A DNA stretch of 13,716 nt from Eubacteriales bacterium (GTDB lineage Bacteria; Bacillota; Clostridia; Oscillospirales; CAG-382), in the NCBI GenBank assembly GCA_028701715.1, contig JAQVQF010000044.1, positions 1 to 13,716 of the forward strand, in the 5' to 3' direction. Numbering within the stretch: the first letter of the stretch is position 1; each line of letters begins with the position of its first letter. Under the pieces are notes generated by a model. The model saw only the letters and a program-made list of their open reading frames with translations, ran no database searches and had not been told where the DNA came from. A program made the position numbers and the translations under genes. This document shows positions 1-7,730 of the stretch, one piece after another.

Positions 1-1373
1 GGGGATTGGGTGATGTGATAGGCTCGCTGCCCGAAGCGCTGCAGAAGGAATATAACGGCGAAGCGGATATACGCGTCGTGCTTCCTCTTTACGGACAAAC
101 GGATGCCGCATACCGCAAACAAATGACTAAAATCGGTGAAATTACCGTCCCGCTCGTCTGGAGAAATCAATACTGCGGGATTTTTTCGCTTGTGAAAAAG
201 GGTGTAACGTATTATTTTATCGACAACGAGTATTATTTTAACCGCCAGACGCTGTACGGTCATTACGACGACGGCGAGCGGTTTGCCTTTTTTTCAAAAG
301 CGGTGCTTGAAATAATCCCGCATATAGGCTTTTTCCCCGATATTCTTCATGCTCACGATTGGCAAACGGCGCTCACGGTGATATATTTGAAAAACAAATA
401 TCGGGCGCTGGAGGGCTACGGTTCGATAAAAACCGTATTTACCATACATAATATAGCGTATCAGGGCATTTACAACCCGGGGATTCTCGGGGATGTTTTC
501 GACCTTTCCGAAACCGAAGCCAGGGTGATGGAATATAACGGCGAAATTAATCTTATGAAAGGCGCCGTTGTCTGCGCCGACAGGGTTTCCACCGTTTCGC
601 CCACTTACGCCAAGGAAATACTGTCGCCGAAATTTTCACACGGGCTCCATTATATCCTCGAGCAAAACAAGGGTAAAATAACCGGTATTTTAAACGGTAT
701 AGACCGCGAATATTATAACCCGGCAAAGGACAGAGAGATTGCCTGTCGTTTTTCTTATAAAAATACGGAAGGTAAAACGGAAAACAAAATTGATATGCAA
801 AAAGCGCTCGGTCTTCCGGTGAAACCCAACGTTCCCGTTTTCGCAATTATTTCCCGCCTTGTCGACCATAAAGGGCTTGACCTTGTGACGCTTGCGGCGG
901 ACGATATACTTAAAAACGACATCCAGCTTGCGGTGCTCGGCAAGGGCGATTATTATTACGAAAACTTTTTTACCCGCCTTTCTGAAAAATATCCCGATAA
1001 AGTGGCGGTGTCGTTGGTGTTCGATAAGCTGCAATCCAGAAAAATATACGCCGGCAGCGATATATTCCTAATGCCTTCACGAAGCGAACCCTGCGGGCTT
1101 TCGCAGATGATAGCTTCCCGTTACGGCACGGTGCCTTTAGTCAGGGAAACCGGCGGGCTTTACGATTCCATTAAGGATATAGGCTGCGAAAGCGGCGGCA
1201 ACGGCTTTACCTTTGCGCCTTATTCGGCGTGGGAGCTTTTACAGGCGGTTAATCGGGCTGCTGAATATTACAAAGACAGGGAAAAATGGACATCTCTTGT
1301 GAAAACAGTTATGAAATGGGATTTTTCCTGGAAAAAGTCCGCAAAGGAATATATCAGACTGCTGTACAGTTAA
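1..1373 (+). CDS. glgA: Glycogen synthase, ADP-glucose dependent (5' partial)
   Basis: This is a GT5 glycogen synthase, which transfers glucose from ADP-glucose to the non-reducing ends of growing alpha-1,4-glucan in the cytoplasm. The reading frame is open to the left edge: the first complete codons read Gly-Leu-Gly-Asp-Val-Ile-Gly-Ser-Leu-Pro, the family's ADP-glucose loop that normally follows Lys-Thr-Gly near residue 15. Only about the first 16-18 residues are therefore missing, and the TTG at position 6 is an internal Leu codon, not a start. Other family marks are HAHDWQTAL, NGIDREYYNP (end of the N-terminal Rossmann domain), SRLVDHKGLD, and the C-terminal SEPCGLSQMIASRYGTVPLV stretch carrying the catalytic Glu and the nucleotide site. 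It ends 10 nt before glgP, so the two are surely co-transcribed. glgC or glgD would be expected just upstream, outside the window. The identification is firm. Confidence 0.97.
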   Translation, partial: GLGDVIGSLPEALQKEYNGEADIRVVLPLYGQTDAAYRKQMTKIGEITVPLVWRNQYCGIFSLVKKGVTYYFIDNEYYFNRQTLYGHYDDGERFAFFSKAVLEIIPHIGFFPDILHAHDWQTALTVIYLKNKYRALEGYGSIKTVFTIHNIAYQGIYNPGILGDVFDLSETEARVMEYNGEINLMKGAVVCADRVSTVSPTYAKEILSPKFSHGLHYILEQNKGKITGILNGIDREYYNPAKDREIACRFSYKNTEGKTENKIDMQKALGLPVKPNVPVFAIISRLVDHKGLDLVTLAADDILKNDIQLAVLGKGDYYYENFFTRLSEKYPDKVAVSLVFDKLQSRKIYAGSDIFLMPSRSEPCGLSQMIASRYGTVPLVRETGGLYDSIKDIGCESGGNGFTFAPYSAWELLQAVNRAAEYYKDREKWTSLVKTVMKWDFSWKKSAKEYIRLLYS

Positions 1374-1383
1374 GGAGCAACAT

Positions 1384-3804
1384 ATGAATTTTACAAAAGA
1401 GGAAATACGCGAGGAACTGATAAATAAGGTTTCGCGTTATTTCGCCGTGTCGCCCGGGGAAGCCACCGAAGAGCAGATGTACAGGGCGACCGTGCTTTCG
1501 GTACGGGATATTTTGGCGGAAAAGGACCGAAAATATCAAAACTCAATAAAGAAAAAGGCGGCAAAGCGCGTTTATTATCTATGTATGGAGTATTTAATCG
1601 GTCCCTCGCTGAAAAACAATCTGTTTAATCTGGAGCTCACCGATTTATACCGTGAGGTTATTTCGGAAATGGGCTTTTCGCTGGATAAAATATGCGCTAT
1701 GGAGCAGGACCCCGGTTTAGGCAACGGCGGATTGGGCAGGCTCGCCGCATGCTATATGGATTCGCTCGCCACTCTCGGTTACCCGGCAAGGGGTTACTCC
1801 ATCTGTTACGAATACGGGCTTTTCAAACAGAAAATAGTGGACGGCGAGCAGCTTGAGCTGCCCGATATATGGTTGCCCAACGGAGAAGTCTGGCTTGTCC
1901 CGCGTGAAGACAAAGCGGTGAGGGTAAGATTGGGCGGCAAGGTCGACGAGGTATGGAATAACAATCATTTGGATATCGTGCATACCGAATATGATGAAAT
2001 AGAAGCGGTGCCGTATGATATGTTCATTTCCGGTTACCGGTCGGAAGCGGTGACGCCGCTTCGGTTATGGAAGGCGAAAGGCGTTAACGATTTTAACATG
2101 GAAGCGTTCTCGCAGGGGCAGTATCTCAAGGCCGTGGAGGAAAACACCATAGCGGAAACCATAACCCGCGTGCTGTATCCCGCCGACAATCATCACGAAG
2201 GCAAGCTGCTGAGGCTGAGTCAGCAGTATTTCCTTGTTTCCGCTTCGCTTCAGAATATACTTGCCAAGCATATTCAAAACTATAAAACGCTCGATAATTT
2301 TTCGGACAAAGTTGCCGTTCACATTAACGACACCCACCCGGCGTTGGCAATTCCGGAACTGATGCGGCTGCTTATGGATATGCATAACTACAACTGGGAA
2401 GAAGCATGGGATATCACCGTAAAAACTGTTTCCTATACCAATCATACCGTGCTGCCGGAAGCCATGGAATGCTGGAACGACAACCTTTTCCGCATCAAGC
2501 TGCCGCGTATTTATACCATTATAAAGGAAATCAACCGCCGTTTCTGCACGGAAGCCTGGGATAAATTCCCCGGCAGCTGGGATAAAGTCAGCCGCATGGC
2601 GGTGCTCAGCCACGGCCTTGTCAAAATGGCAAATCTTTCGGTGATAGGCTCTCATTCGGTAAACGGAGTGTCGAAGCTTCATTCGGATATATTGAAAAAT
2701 CATGTGTTTAATGATTTTGACGATATTTATCCGGGCAGGCTGACCAACGTCACCAACGGCATCGCCCACAGACGCTGGCTGTGTTGCTCCAATCCGCGCC
2801 TTGCCGCGCTTATAGAGGAATGTATCGGCGACGGCTACAGAACCAAGCCGCGGGAGCTTGAAAAATTCGCGGCATTTAAAAACGATTCTTCCGTGCTTGA
2901 CAGAATGGCTGAAATAAAGCATAAAAACAAGGAGGATTTCGCGTCCTTCATATATAAAAAGACCGGTACGGTTATCGATCCCGATTCGGTTTTCGACGTT
3001 CAGGTAAAGCGCCTTCACGAATATAAAAGGCAGCTTATGAACGCGCTGCATATCACGTCCCTTTATGTGAGGCTGAAGGAAAATCCCAACCTCAAAATAA
3101 TGCCGCAGACCTTTATATTCGGAGCAAAAGCCGCTCCGGGCTATTATCTTGCCAAGGATATTATCAGATATATATGCTATCTTGCCGCGGATATCGAAAA
3201 CAATCCCATAACCAAGGGCAAGCTCAAGGTCGTTTTTCTTGAAAACTATTCGGTTTCTCTTGCCGAAAAGCTTATTCCCGCCGCGGAAATAAGCGAGCAG
3301 ATTTCCCTTGCCGGTAAGGAAGCGTCCGGTACCGGGAACATGAAATTCATGATAAACGGAGCGCTCACCATCGGCACCCTCGACGGCGCGAATGTCGAAA
3401 TGGCGGAAGCGGTGGGACGCGACAACATATTCATTTTCGGGCATACCGCTCCGGAGGTGGACGAGCTGTGGAAGAAGGGTTATGCGTCTTCTTATTATTA
3501 CAATAATAATGTATACCTGAAAAAAGCCGTTGATTCGCTTCAGACAGGCTATAACGGCCGTTCTTTTTCCGATATTGCCAATTATCTGCTGTATTCCTAC
3601 GGCATATCCGACCCTTTTATGTGCTTTGCCGATTTCGCATTTTATGCCGAGGCGCATAAAGCGGCCGCCGCCAAGTATCTCGACAAACGCGCGTGGAACC
3701 GCTCTGCGCTTATGAATATAGCAAAAGCGGGTGTTTTCGCCGCCGACAGAAGCGTCGACGAATACGCTGCGAATATATGGGATCTCAAATCGTATCATGA
3801 CTGA
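1384..3804 (+). CDS. glgP: Glycogen/maltodextrin phosphorylase
   Basis: This GT35 phosphorylase removes glucose from alpha-1,4-glucan ends with inorganic phosphate, giving glucose-1-phosphate. At 806 residues it has full family length. Recognisable blocks are the N-terminal YYLCMEYLIG, the EQDPGLGNGGLGRLAACYMDS glucan/phosphate region, HINDTHPALAIPELMR, NVTNGIAHRRWL, DVQVKRLHEYKRQLMNAL, and near the C-terminus GTGNMKFMINGALTIGTLDG. In the last block Lys654 should hold the pyridoxal phosphate cofactor as a Schiff base. The start is supported by an AAGGAG Shine-Dalgarno sequence that overlaps the glgA stop and lies 6 nt from the ATG. The gene ends inside the next one: its TGA overlaps the GH13 ATG within ATGACTGA. 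Whether glycogen or maltodextrin is preferred cannot be read from the sequence, but the glgA neighbour favours glycogen. Confidence 0.98.
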   Translation: MNFTKEEIREELINKVSRYFAVSPGEATEEQMYRATVLSVRDILAEKDRKYQNSIKKKAAKRVYYLCMEYLIGPSLKNNLFNLELTDLYREVISEMGFSLDKICAMEQDPGLGNGGLGRLAACYMDSLATLGYPARGYSICYEYGLFKQKIVDGEQLELPDIWLPNGEVWLVPREDKAVRVRLGGKVDEVWNNNHLDIVHTEYDEIEAVPYDMFISGYRSEAVTPLRLWKAKGVNDFNMEAFSQGQYLKAVEENTIAETITRVLYPADNHHEGKLLRLSQQYFLVSASLQNILAKHIQNYKTLDNFSDKVAVHINDTHPALAIPELMRLLMDMHNYNWEEAWDITVKTVSYTNHTVLPEAMECWNDNLFRIKLPRIYTIIKEINRRFCTEAWDKFPGSWDKVSRMAVLSHGLVKMANLSVIGSHSVNGVSKLHSDILKNHVFNDFDDIYPGRLTNVTNGIAHRRWLCCSNPRLAALIEECIGDGYRTKPRELEKFAAFKNDSSVLDRMAEIKHKNKEDFASFIYKKTGTVIDPDSVFDVQVKRLHEYKRQLMNALHITSLYVRLKENPNLKIMPQTFIFGAKAAPGYYLAKDIIRYICYLAADIENNPITKGKLKVVFLENYSVSLAEKLIPAAEISEQISLAGKEASGTGNMKFMINGALTIGTLDGANVEMAEAVGRDNIFIFGHTAPEVDELWKKGYASSYYYNNNVYLKKAVDSLQTGYNGRSFSDIANYLLYSYGISDPFMCFADFAFYAEAHKAAAAKYLDKRAWNRSALMNIAKAGVFAADRSVDEYAANIWDLKSYHD

Positions 3805-5554
3805 ACGCCAATACCGCGTAGCATATTACGAAAACGGAAAGAAAACCGAAAAGCTTGTCAAATATACGGGCAGGGCTTTTTCGGTATGCACGGAAGGTCA
3901 TGGGCTGACTTCCGCCTGCCTTAAAATATACGACGACGACGGCTTTGTTGCCGAAGCCGCCGGGGTTAAGAACGGGGAAACCCATGTTTTTGTTTTCCCC
4001 GAATTGGAACGGGGCTGTTATCGGTTTCATATAGAAGCGGCATCGTCAGCCGGACAATTTACCTCCGAACCTCAGAGAATGCTTGTCGTAAATAACATAT
4101 ACAATACCATAACCCCGCCGAACGGTATTATATATCAGATATTTCCCGACCGTTTCGCCAAAGGAGGCACGGTACCGGTGCGCCGGGACGTTGTTATAAA
4201 CGACGACTGGTACGGGGAAATTACCCAATACCCGGAAAATCCGGGGGATTATGTGGAAAACAACGAATTTTTCGGAGGAACCCTGTACGGAATAACGGCA
4301 AAACTCGATTATTTAAGCGGCATGTCATGTAAATGGATTTATCTCAATCCCATTTTTACCGCTTATTCCAACCATAAATACGATACCGGAGATTTTCTTT
4401 CGACAGACGCCATGTTCGGCGGTGAAGCGGCGCTTGAACGCCTTATCGCCGAATGCCATAACAGGGGTATGAAGCTTATCCTCGACGGCGTGTTTAATCA
4501 TGTGGGACGCGATTCGGTGTATTTCGATTACAAGGGCATAAACGCGGGCGCGTATCATAATCTGAACTCCCCATACCGCGAATGGTTCGACATCCGCGAC
4601 GACGGCGGCTATGACTGCTGGTGGGGTATAACCAATCTTCCCAAGATAAAAAAGACAAAATCCTACCGTCGGTTTATATGCGATACGGTTATCCCCAAAT
4701 ATATGAAAATGGGAATCGACGGCTGGCGGCTGGATGTAGTGGACGAATACGACAACGCTTTTCTTGAGGAAATAACCGCCTCCGCCAAGCGTATTGACCC
4801 CAACGCCGTTATTATCGGGGAAGTATGGGACGACGTTACCGATAAGGTCGCTTATTCCGAAAGAAAGTCATATTTTTACGGCGCGGCGCTCGATTCCGCC
4901 ACCAACTATCCTTTGAGGGACGCTTTGATTAAATATATAAAAAGCGGCGACGCGGTTTACTTGAAAGAGGAACTGGACAATCAGATAAATCATTATCCCG
5001 AAGAAAAGCTCGACTGCATGATGAATATACTCGGAACCCATGACACGGAGCGCATACTCACCGTCCTGGGAGGCGACGATAACGGGAACAAAACGGGAAA
5101 AGAGCTTGCCGATCTGCGTCTTACGCCGCAGCAGAGGGAAAAAGGGAAAAAGCTGCTTATGGCGGCCTATGCTCTTCTCGCCTGTCTGCCGGGAATACCC
5201 GCGGTTTATTACGGGGACGAAGCAGGGCTTGAGGGCGGGCGCGATCCCTTTAACAGAAAACCCTTTCCATGGGGCAGGGAAGACGGGGAATTGGTTGGGT
5301 ATTACAGAAAAATCAACGCCATCAGAGCGAATTCGCAGACTCTTATAAAGGGGAAAACCAAGATTCTTCAATGGAACGACGGGTTTTTTGCGTTTGAAAG
5401 AGAATGCGGGAGCGACATCTGCGGCGGAAAAATTTTCTGCGTCTGCAATATGTCGGCAAATCATGTTTATTATACGGACGGCTCTTATATACCGTTAAAT
5501 CTAAGAGATAACAAAGTATATCCCGGCGAAACCGGTATTTACGGGGTGTGCTGA
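3797..5554 (+). CDS. GH13 alpha-glucanase, cyclomaltodextrinase/neopullulanase type
   Basis: This 585-residue intracellular alpha-amylase-family hydrolase should cleave alpha-1,4 (and perhaps alpha-1,6) bonds in short or branched glucans. The first ~110 residues form a beta-rich region in the place where cyclomaltodextrinases carry a CBM34-like module. The barrel begins at PPNGIIYQIFPDRFAKG. All four GH13 regions are present: DGVFNHVG (Asp230, His235), DGWRLDVVDE (nucleophile Asp313), IIGEVWDD (acid/base Glu342) and LGTHDTER (Asp416). PIFTAYSNHKYDTGDF is typical of the cyclomaltodextrinase/neopullulanase subgroup. There is no signal peptide. I chose the ATG that overlaps the glgP stop by 8 nt; an in-frame ATG 66 nt upstream lies inside glgP and would add a non-family N-terminus. 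Downstream of glgA and glgP, it probably processes the branched limit dextrin that phosphorylase leaves. GH13 membership is certain; substrate specificity is not. Confidence 0.95.
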   Translation: MTERQYRVAYYENGKKTEKLVKYTGRAFSVCTEGHGLTSACLKIYDDDGFVAEAAGVKNGETHVFVFPELERGCYRFHIEAASSAGQFTSEPQRMLVVNNIYNTITPPNGIIYQIFPDRFAKGGTVPVRRDVVINDDWYGEITQYPENPGDYVENNEFFGGTLYGITAKLDYLSGMSCKWIYLNPIFTAYSNHKYDTGDFLSTDAMFGGEAALERLIAECHNRGMKLILDGVFNHVGRDSVYFDYKGINAGAYHNLNSPYREWFDIRDDGGYDCWWGITNLPKIKKTKSYRRFICDTVIPKYMKMGIDGWRLDVVDEYDNAFLEEITASAKRIDPNAVIIGEVWDDVTDKVAYSERKSYFYGAALDSATNYPLRDALIKYIKSGDAVYLKEELDNQINHYPEEKLDCMMNILGTHDTERILTVLGGDDNGNKTGKELADLRLTPQQREKGKKLLMAAYALLACLPGIPAVYYGDEAGLEGGRDPFNRKPFPWGREDGELVGYYRKINAIRANSQTLIKGKTKILQWNDGFFAFERECGSDICGGKIFCVCNMSANHVYYTDGSYIPLNLRDNKVYPGETGIYGVC

Positions 5555-5581
5555 TACATAATAGCGCTTTGAAAAGGATAT

Positions 5582-5609
5582 TTGGCTTGAAGGATCATAA
5601 AAATATAAG
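5582..5609 (+). promoter_or_regulatory. Weak candidate sigma-A promoter before the leader
   Basis: TTGGCT at 5582-5587 and TATAAG at 5604-5609 are separated by 16 nt. This is a poor match to the -35 element and a fair match to the -10. I see no terminator between the GH13 stop and this point, so the acetyltransferase may instead be read from the glycogen operon. If the promoter were used, the predicted start near 5616 would leave out the SD at 5610-5617, which argues against it. Confidence 0.2.
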
Positions 5610-5671
5610 AAAGGCGGGTGCGAGCCCATGCCAACCTTCATACCCGTTTGCGCGGGCTGCAGCGCATGGGC
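5610..5671 (+). promoter_or_regulatory. Structured leader with competing hairpins upstream of the acetyltransferase
   Basis: An SD-like AAAGGCGG lies at 5610-5617. A small hairpin can form at 5616-5627 (GGGT / GCCC closing a GCGA tetraloop) and would cover part of that SD. A second, mutually exclusive pairing joins GCCCATGC at 5624-5631 with GCATGGGC at 5664-5671, a perfect 8-bp match that buries the ATG of the short ORF at 5628. CCCG/CGGG (5643-5646 with 5653-5656) could pair inside its loop. The layout resembles a translational attenuator, but no known riboswitch class is recognised and the function is inferred. Confidence 0.35.
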
Positions 5672-5681
5672 ATTTATATGA
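5628..5681 (+). CDS. Possible 17-residue leader peptide
   Basis: An ATG lies 10 nt after the SD-like AAAGGCGG and opens a 17-codon frame reading MPTFIPVCAGCSAWAFI. Its TGA overlaps the preferred acetyltransferase ATG at 5678 as ATGA, the usual arrangement for translational coupling. The acetyltransferase ATG has only a weak GGG of its own upstream, so ribosomes ending the short frame could supply initiation. Nothing else supports expression of so short a frame, and it may be chance. The alternative is that this stretch is simply untranslated leader RNA. Confidence 0.3.
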   Translation: MPTFIPVCAGCSAWAFI

Positions 5682-6415
5682 AAGAATTAATTACACGCGC
5701 GCTTGAGAATTTAGGTGTCAAGAAGGGCGACTGCCTTTTGGTACATACCTCGTTTAAGGCTTTGGGCAAGGGCGTAAAGGCCGAAGATGTAATCAAAGGA
5801 CTGACGGCCGCGATCGGAAACAACGGAACGCTGATCATACCCTCGCTTTCCTATTCGACTGTGACAAAGGAAGCTCCCTTGTTCGATGTAAGAAGCACCA
5901 AGGCCTGTATAGGCTATTTTCCGGAATTTTTTCGGAATTACAACGGCTCAATCCGTTCGGTTCATCCCACGCATTCATGCTCGGCGGTAGGAGCTGAGGC
6001 GGAGGAATTTGTTAACAGTCATTATATCGACCGAACGCCGGTGGGGGAAAATTCTCCGTTTCGCAAGCTTGCCGGATTCGGAGGAAAGATACTGTTTTTA
6101 GGCTGCTCCTCGGCTCCCAACACCTCCATGCACGGAGTTGAGGAGCTGGTCGTACCGGATTATCTGTACGGTGAGGACATTGAATATACGCTGACAAATT
6201 ACGACGGCAAATCATATAATGCACTGTACCGTACCCACGGCTTTGCACACACGGCGCAAAGGTATGAAAGGGTTGAGGCGCTTTTAAACCAATACGAAAT
6301 GTCAAAAGGAAAGGTTCTTGAAGCGCAATGCACTTTGATGTCCTCAGCGGCGCTTTGGAAAAAGGGAAAAGAGGCCATGGAGAAGGACAGCCACTTTTTT
6401 GTGGAAATATATTGA
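5678..6415 (+). CDS. AAC(3)-family N-acetyltransferase
   Basis: This 245-residue cytoplasmic enzyme belongs to the AAC(3)/YokD/FrbF family, which moves acetyl from acetyl-CoA to amino groups. It opens with a family-typical helix and LVHTSFKALGKG, followed by GNNGTLIIPSLSYS. The conserved HPTHS (His96-Ser100) and VGENSPFRKL come next, then LFLGCSSAPNTSMHGVEEL, which matches the region holding the active-site residues. Several starts are possible. GTG 5618 directly abuts the SD with no spacing and adds a basic, non-family N-terminus. ATG 5666 and ATG 5678 are both in frame, and I prefer 5678 because the protein then begins as relatives do and couples to the short leader frame. Many family members do not act on aminoglycosides. 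The neighbouring sugar kinase, 18 nt downstream, makes an amino-sugar substrate as likely as an antibiotic. Confidence 0.88.
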   Translation: MKELITRALENLGVKKGDCLLVHTSFKALGKGVKAEDVIKGLTAAIGNNGTLIIPSLSYSTVTKEAPLFDVRSTKACIGYFPEFFRNYNGSIRSVHPTHSCSAVGAEAEEFVNSHYIDRTPVGENSPFRKLAGFGGKILFLGCSSAPNTSMHGVEELVVPDYLYGEDIEYTLTNYDGKSYNALYRTHGFAHTAQRYERVEALLNQYEMSKGKVLEAQCTLMSSAALWKKGKEAMEKDSHFFVEIY

Positions 6416-6433
6416 TGAAAGAGATTGCTGCCA

Positions 6434-7597
6434 ATGATTGAAGACAATATCGGAATTACTTTAAGCGAGGTCAGCGAAAGCTTCGGCTTGGGTTTGCCGG
6501 TTTCGTGGGAACATCTGAAAAACGGAAATATCAACCAAACATATCGCGTGGATGTTATTACAAAAAAAGGGAAACGCGCGTATATTCTTCAGAAGCTTAA
6601 TTCCAATGCTTTTAAAACACCGCAGAAAAATGTGGAAAACCATGCGCTGATAACAAAGCATTTGCGTGAAAAACTGAAAAACGATCCCGACATAAGCAGA
6701 AAAACTGTGAAGCTCTATAAAACCGCAGAGGGAGGCTATCTGTATACCGACATAAAAGGCGACTATTGGCGAGCCATGACCTATATATACGGAGCGGTTT
6801 CGGTCAATAAACCCGACGACCTGATAATGCGGCGTACGGGCGAGGCTTTCGGCACATTTCAATCGTTGTTGTCGGACTGTCCGATTGCGCTGCTTCACGA
6901 GACCATATCCGGTTTTCACGATACGGAAAAACGAATGGAAGCGCTTGCGCAAAGCGCGAAAAATGATAAATGCGGAAGATTATCGGAAATCAAAAACGAA
7001 TATGACCTTCTTATGTCGTTTCCCGCATACGCTTCTTTTTTCCGCAAAGAGTATGACGAGGGACGTATACCGTTGCGCGTAACACATAACGACACAAAGT
7101 GCAATAACGTTATGTTTGACGAAAAGACTTTCGAACCCCTGGCGATAATAGATCTTGACACGGTTATGCCGGGTTTTGCGGCGCATGATTTCGGAGACGC
7201 CTTGCGTTTCGGAGCAAATATCGCCGACGAGGACGAGGAAGACCTTTCGAAAGTCGGTTTTGATATGGATATGTTTCGGGCATTTGCCGAAGGATATATT
7301 CCGAAGGTAAAGGACAGCTTCGGCACATATGAGCTGGAAACTCTCCCTTACGGGGTTATTGCCATGACGCTGGAGTGCGCGGCGCGCTTTTTAACCGATT
7401 ATTTGGACGGGGACGTTTATTTTATCACCCGGAAAGATAAGCATAACCTCCACAGGGCAAAATGCCAGGCGGCTCTGTTGAAGGATGAATTGTCGCGTTT
7501 CAACGAGATGAAAGCCGTTGTACGCGAAATTTGTTCCGGGAACGTCATGCGGCGTACGACTTATAGCGAACCTCTGTCCTTAAAAATGCACGTTTAA
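6434..7597 (+). CDS. APH-fold sugar kinase, N-acetylhexosamine 1-kinase (NahK)-like
   Basis: This 387-residue kinase has the aminoglycoside/choline phosphotransferase fold. The N-terminal lobe contains NGNINQTYRV (nucleotide loop) and AYILQKLNSNAF. The catalytic block THNDTKCNN has the Brenner-type base Asp220, and IIDLDTVMPG supplies the metal-binding acidic residues (Asp240, Asp242); it continues into HDFGDALRFGAN. This wording, from HNDTK through DFGD.RFGA, closely resembles bifidobacterial NahK, which phosphorylates GlcNAc/GalNAc at C1. I infer a sugar 1-kinase rather than an antibiotic kinase. I chose ATG 6434, since the alternative TTG 9 nt upstream sits right against the AAAGAGA ribosome-binding region. 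No convincing terminator follows the stop. The preceding acetyltransferase suggests a shared pathway for an amino sugar. The exact sugar is unknown. Confidence 0.85.
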   Translation: MIEDNIGITLSEVSESFGLGLPVSWEHLKNGNINQTYRVDVITKKGKRAYILQKLNSNAFKTPQKNVENHALITKHLREKLKNDPDISRKTVKLYKTAEGGYLYTDIKGDYWRAMTYIYGAVSVNKPDDLIMRRTGEAFGTFQSLLSDCPIALLHETISGFHDTEKRMEALAQSAKNDKCGRLSEIKNEYDLLMSFPAYASFFRKEYDEGRIPLRVTHNDTKCNNVMFDEKTFEPLAIIDLDTVMPGFAAHDFGDALRFGANIADEDEEDLSKVGFDMDMFRAFAEGYIPKVKDSFGTYELETLPYGVIAMTLECAARFLTDYLDGDVYFITRKDKHNLHRAKCQAALLKDELSRFNEMKAVVREICSGNVMRRTTYSEPLSLKMHV

Positions 7598-7655
7598 CCT
7601 TAACGAACAGCCGTTTTATAAAAAAAACACATAAAAAGTTAACAAAATTAACAAA
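7594..7655 (+). repeat. TTAAC repeat cluster upstream of the sigma-factor promoter
   Basis: TTAAC occurs at 7594-7598, 7600-7604, 7639-7643 and 7648-7652. The last two lie in TTAACAAA direct repeats with a 9-bp period, and GTTAA/TTAAC at 7638-7652 form an inverted repeat. The block ends a few bases before the -35 element, where an activator or repressor could bind. In such AT-rich DNA the cluster may also be chance. Confidence 0.3.
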
Positions 7656-7660
7656 TTGTA

Positions 7661-7689
7661 TTGACATAATACAAATATTGGTATATAAT
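7661..7689 (+). promoter_or_regulatory. Consensus sigma-A promoter for the SigH-like gene
   Basis: TTGACA (7661-7666) and TATAAT (7684-7689) are exact consensus boxes with an optimal 17-nt spacer. Transcription would start near 7696, giving a leader of about 35 nt. The match predicts strong, housekeeping-sigma-driven expression unless the upstream TTAAC repeats bind a repressor. Confidence 0.9.
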
Positions 7690-7730
7690 GCAGAAGAATA
7701 AAAACAATTATACAATTTTGGCGGTGAGCT

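Noticed and set aside
3731..3796. Earlier in-frame ATG for the GH13 gene
   Set aside because: It lies inside the glgP coding region, adds 22 residues without family resemblance, and lacks the typical overlap spacing. ATG 3797 fits better.
2065..3798. 577-codon open frame on the minus strand inside glgP
   Set aside because: It lies wholly antisense to a clear full-length phosphorylase. Its translation is rich in Arg, His and Ile with no recognisable domain, and no promoter or SD is evident. It is a codon-bias shadow.
4868..5464. 198-codon minus-strand open frame within the GH13 gene
   Set aside because: It is antisense to conserved GH13 motifs and the translation looks like non-coding composition.
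5618..5677. GTG 5618 as the acetyltransferase start
   Set aside because: The SD at 5610-5617 would touch the start codon, and the extra 20 residues are basic and unlike family N-termini.
6415..6441. Eight-codon frame starting at the ATG that overlaps the acetyltransferase stop
   Set aside because: It is not in frame with the kinase, is too short to judge, and has no clear SD.
5678..7597. Calling the pair an aminoglycoside resistance cassette
   Set aside because: The kinase matches NahK-type sugar 1-kinases better than APH, many AAC(3)-family proteins have other substrates, and no mobile element or integron site surrounds the genes.
7598..7630. Terminator after the kinase gene
   Set aside because: Only a four-base AACG/CGTT stem is visible and the following bases are A-rich rather than T-rich.
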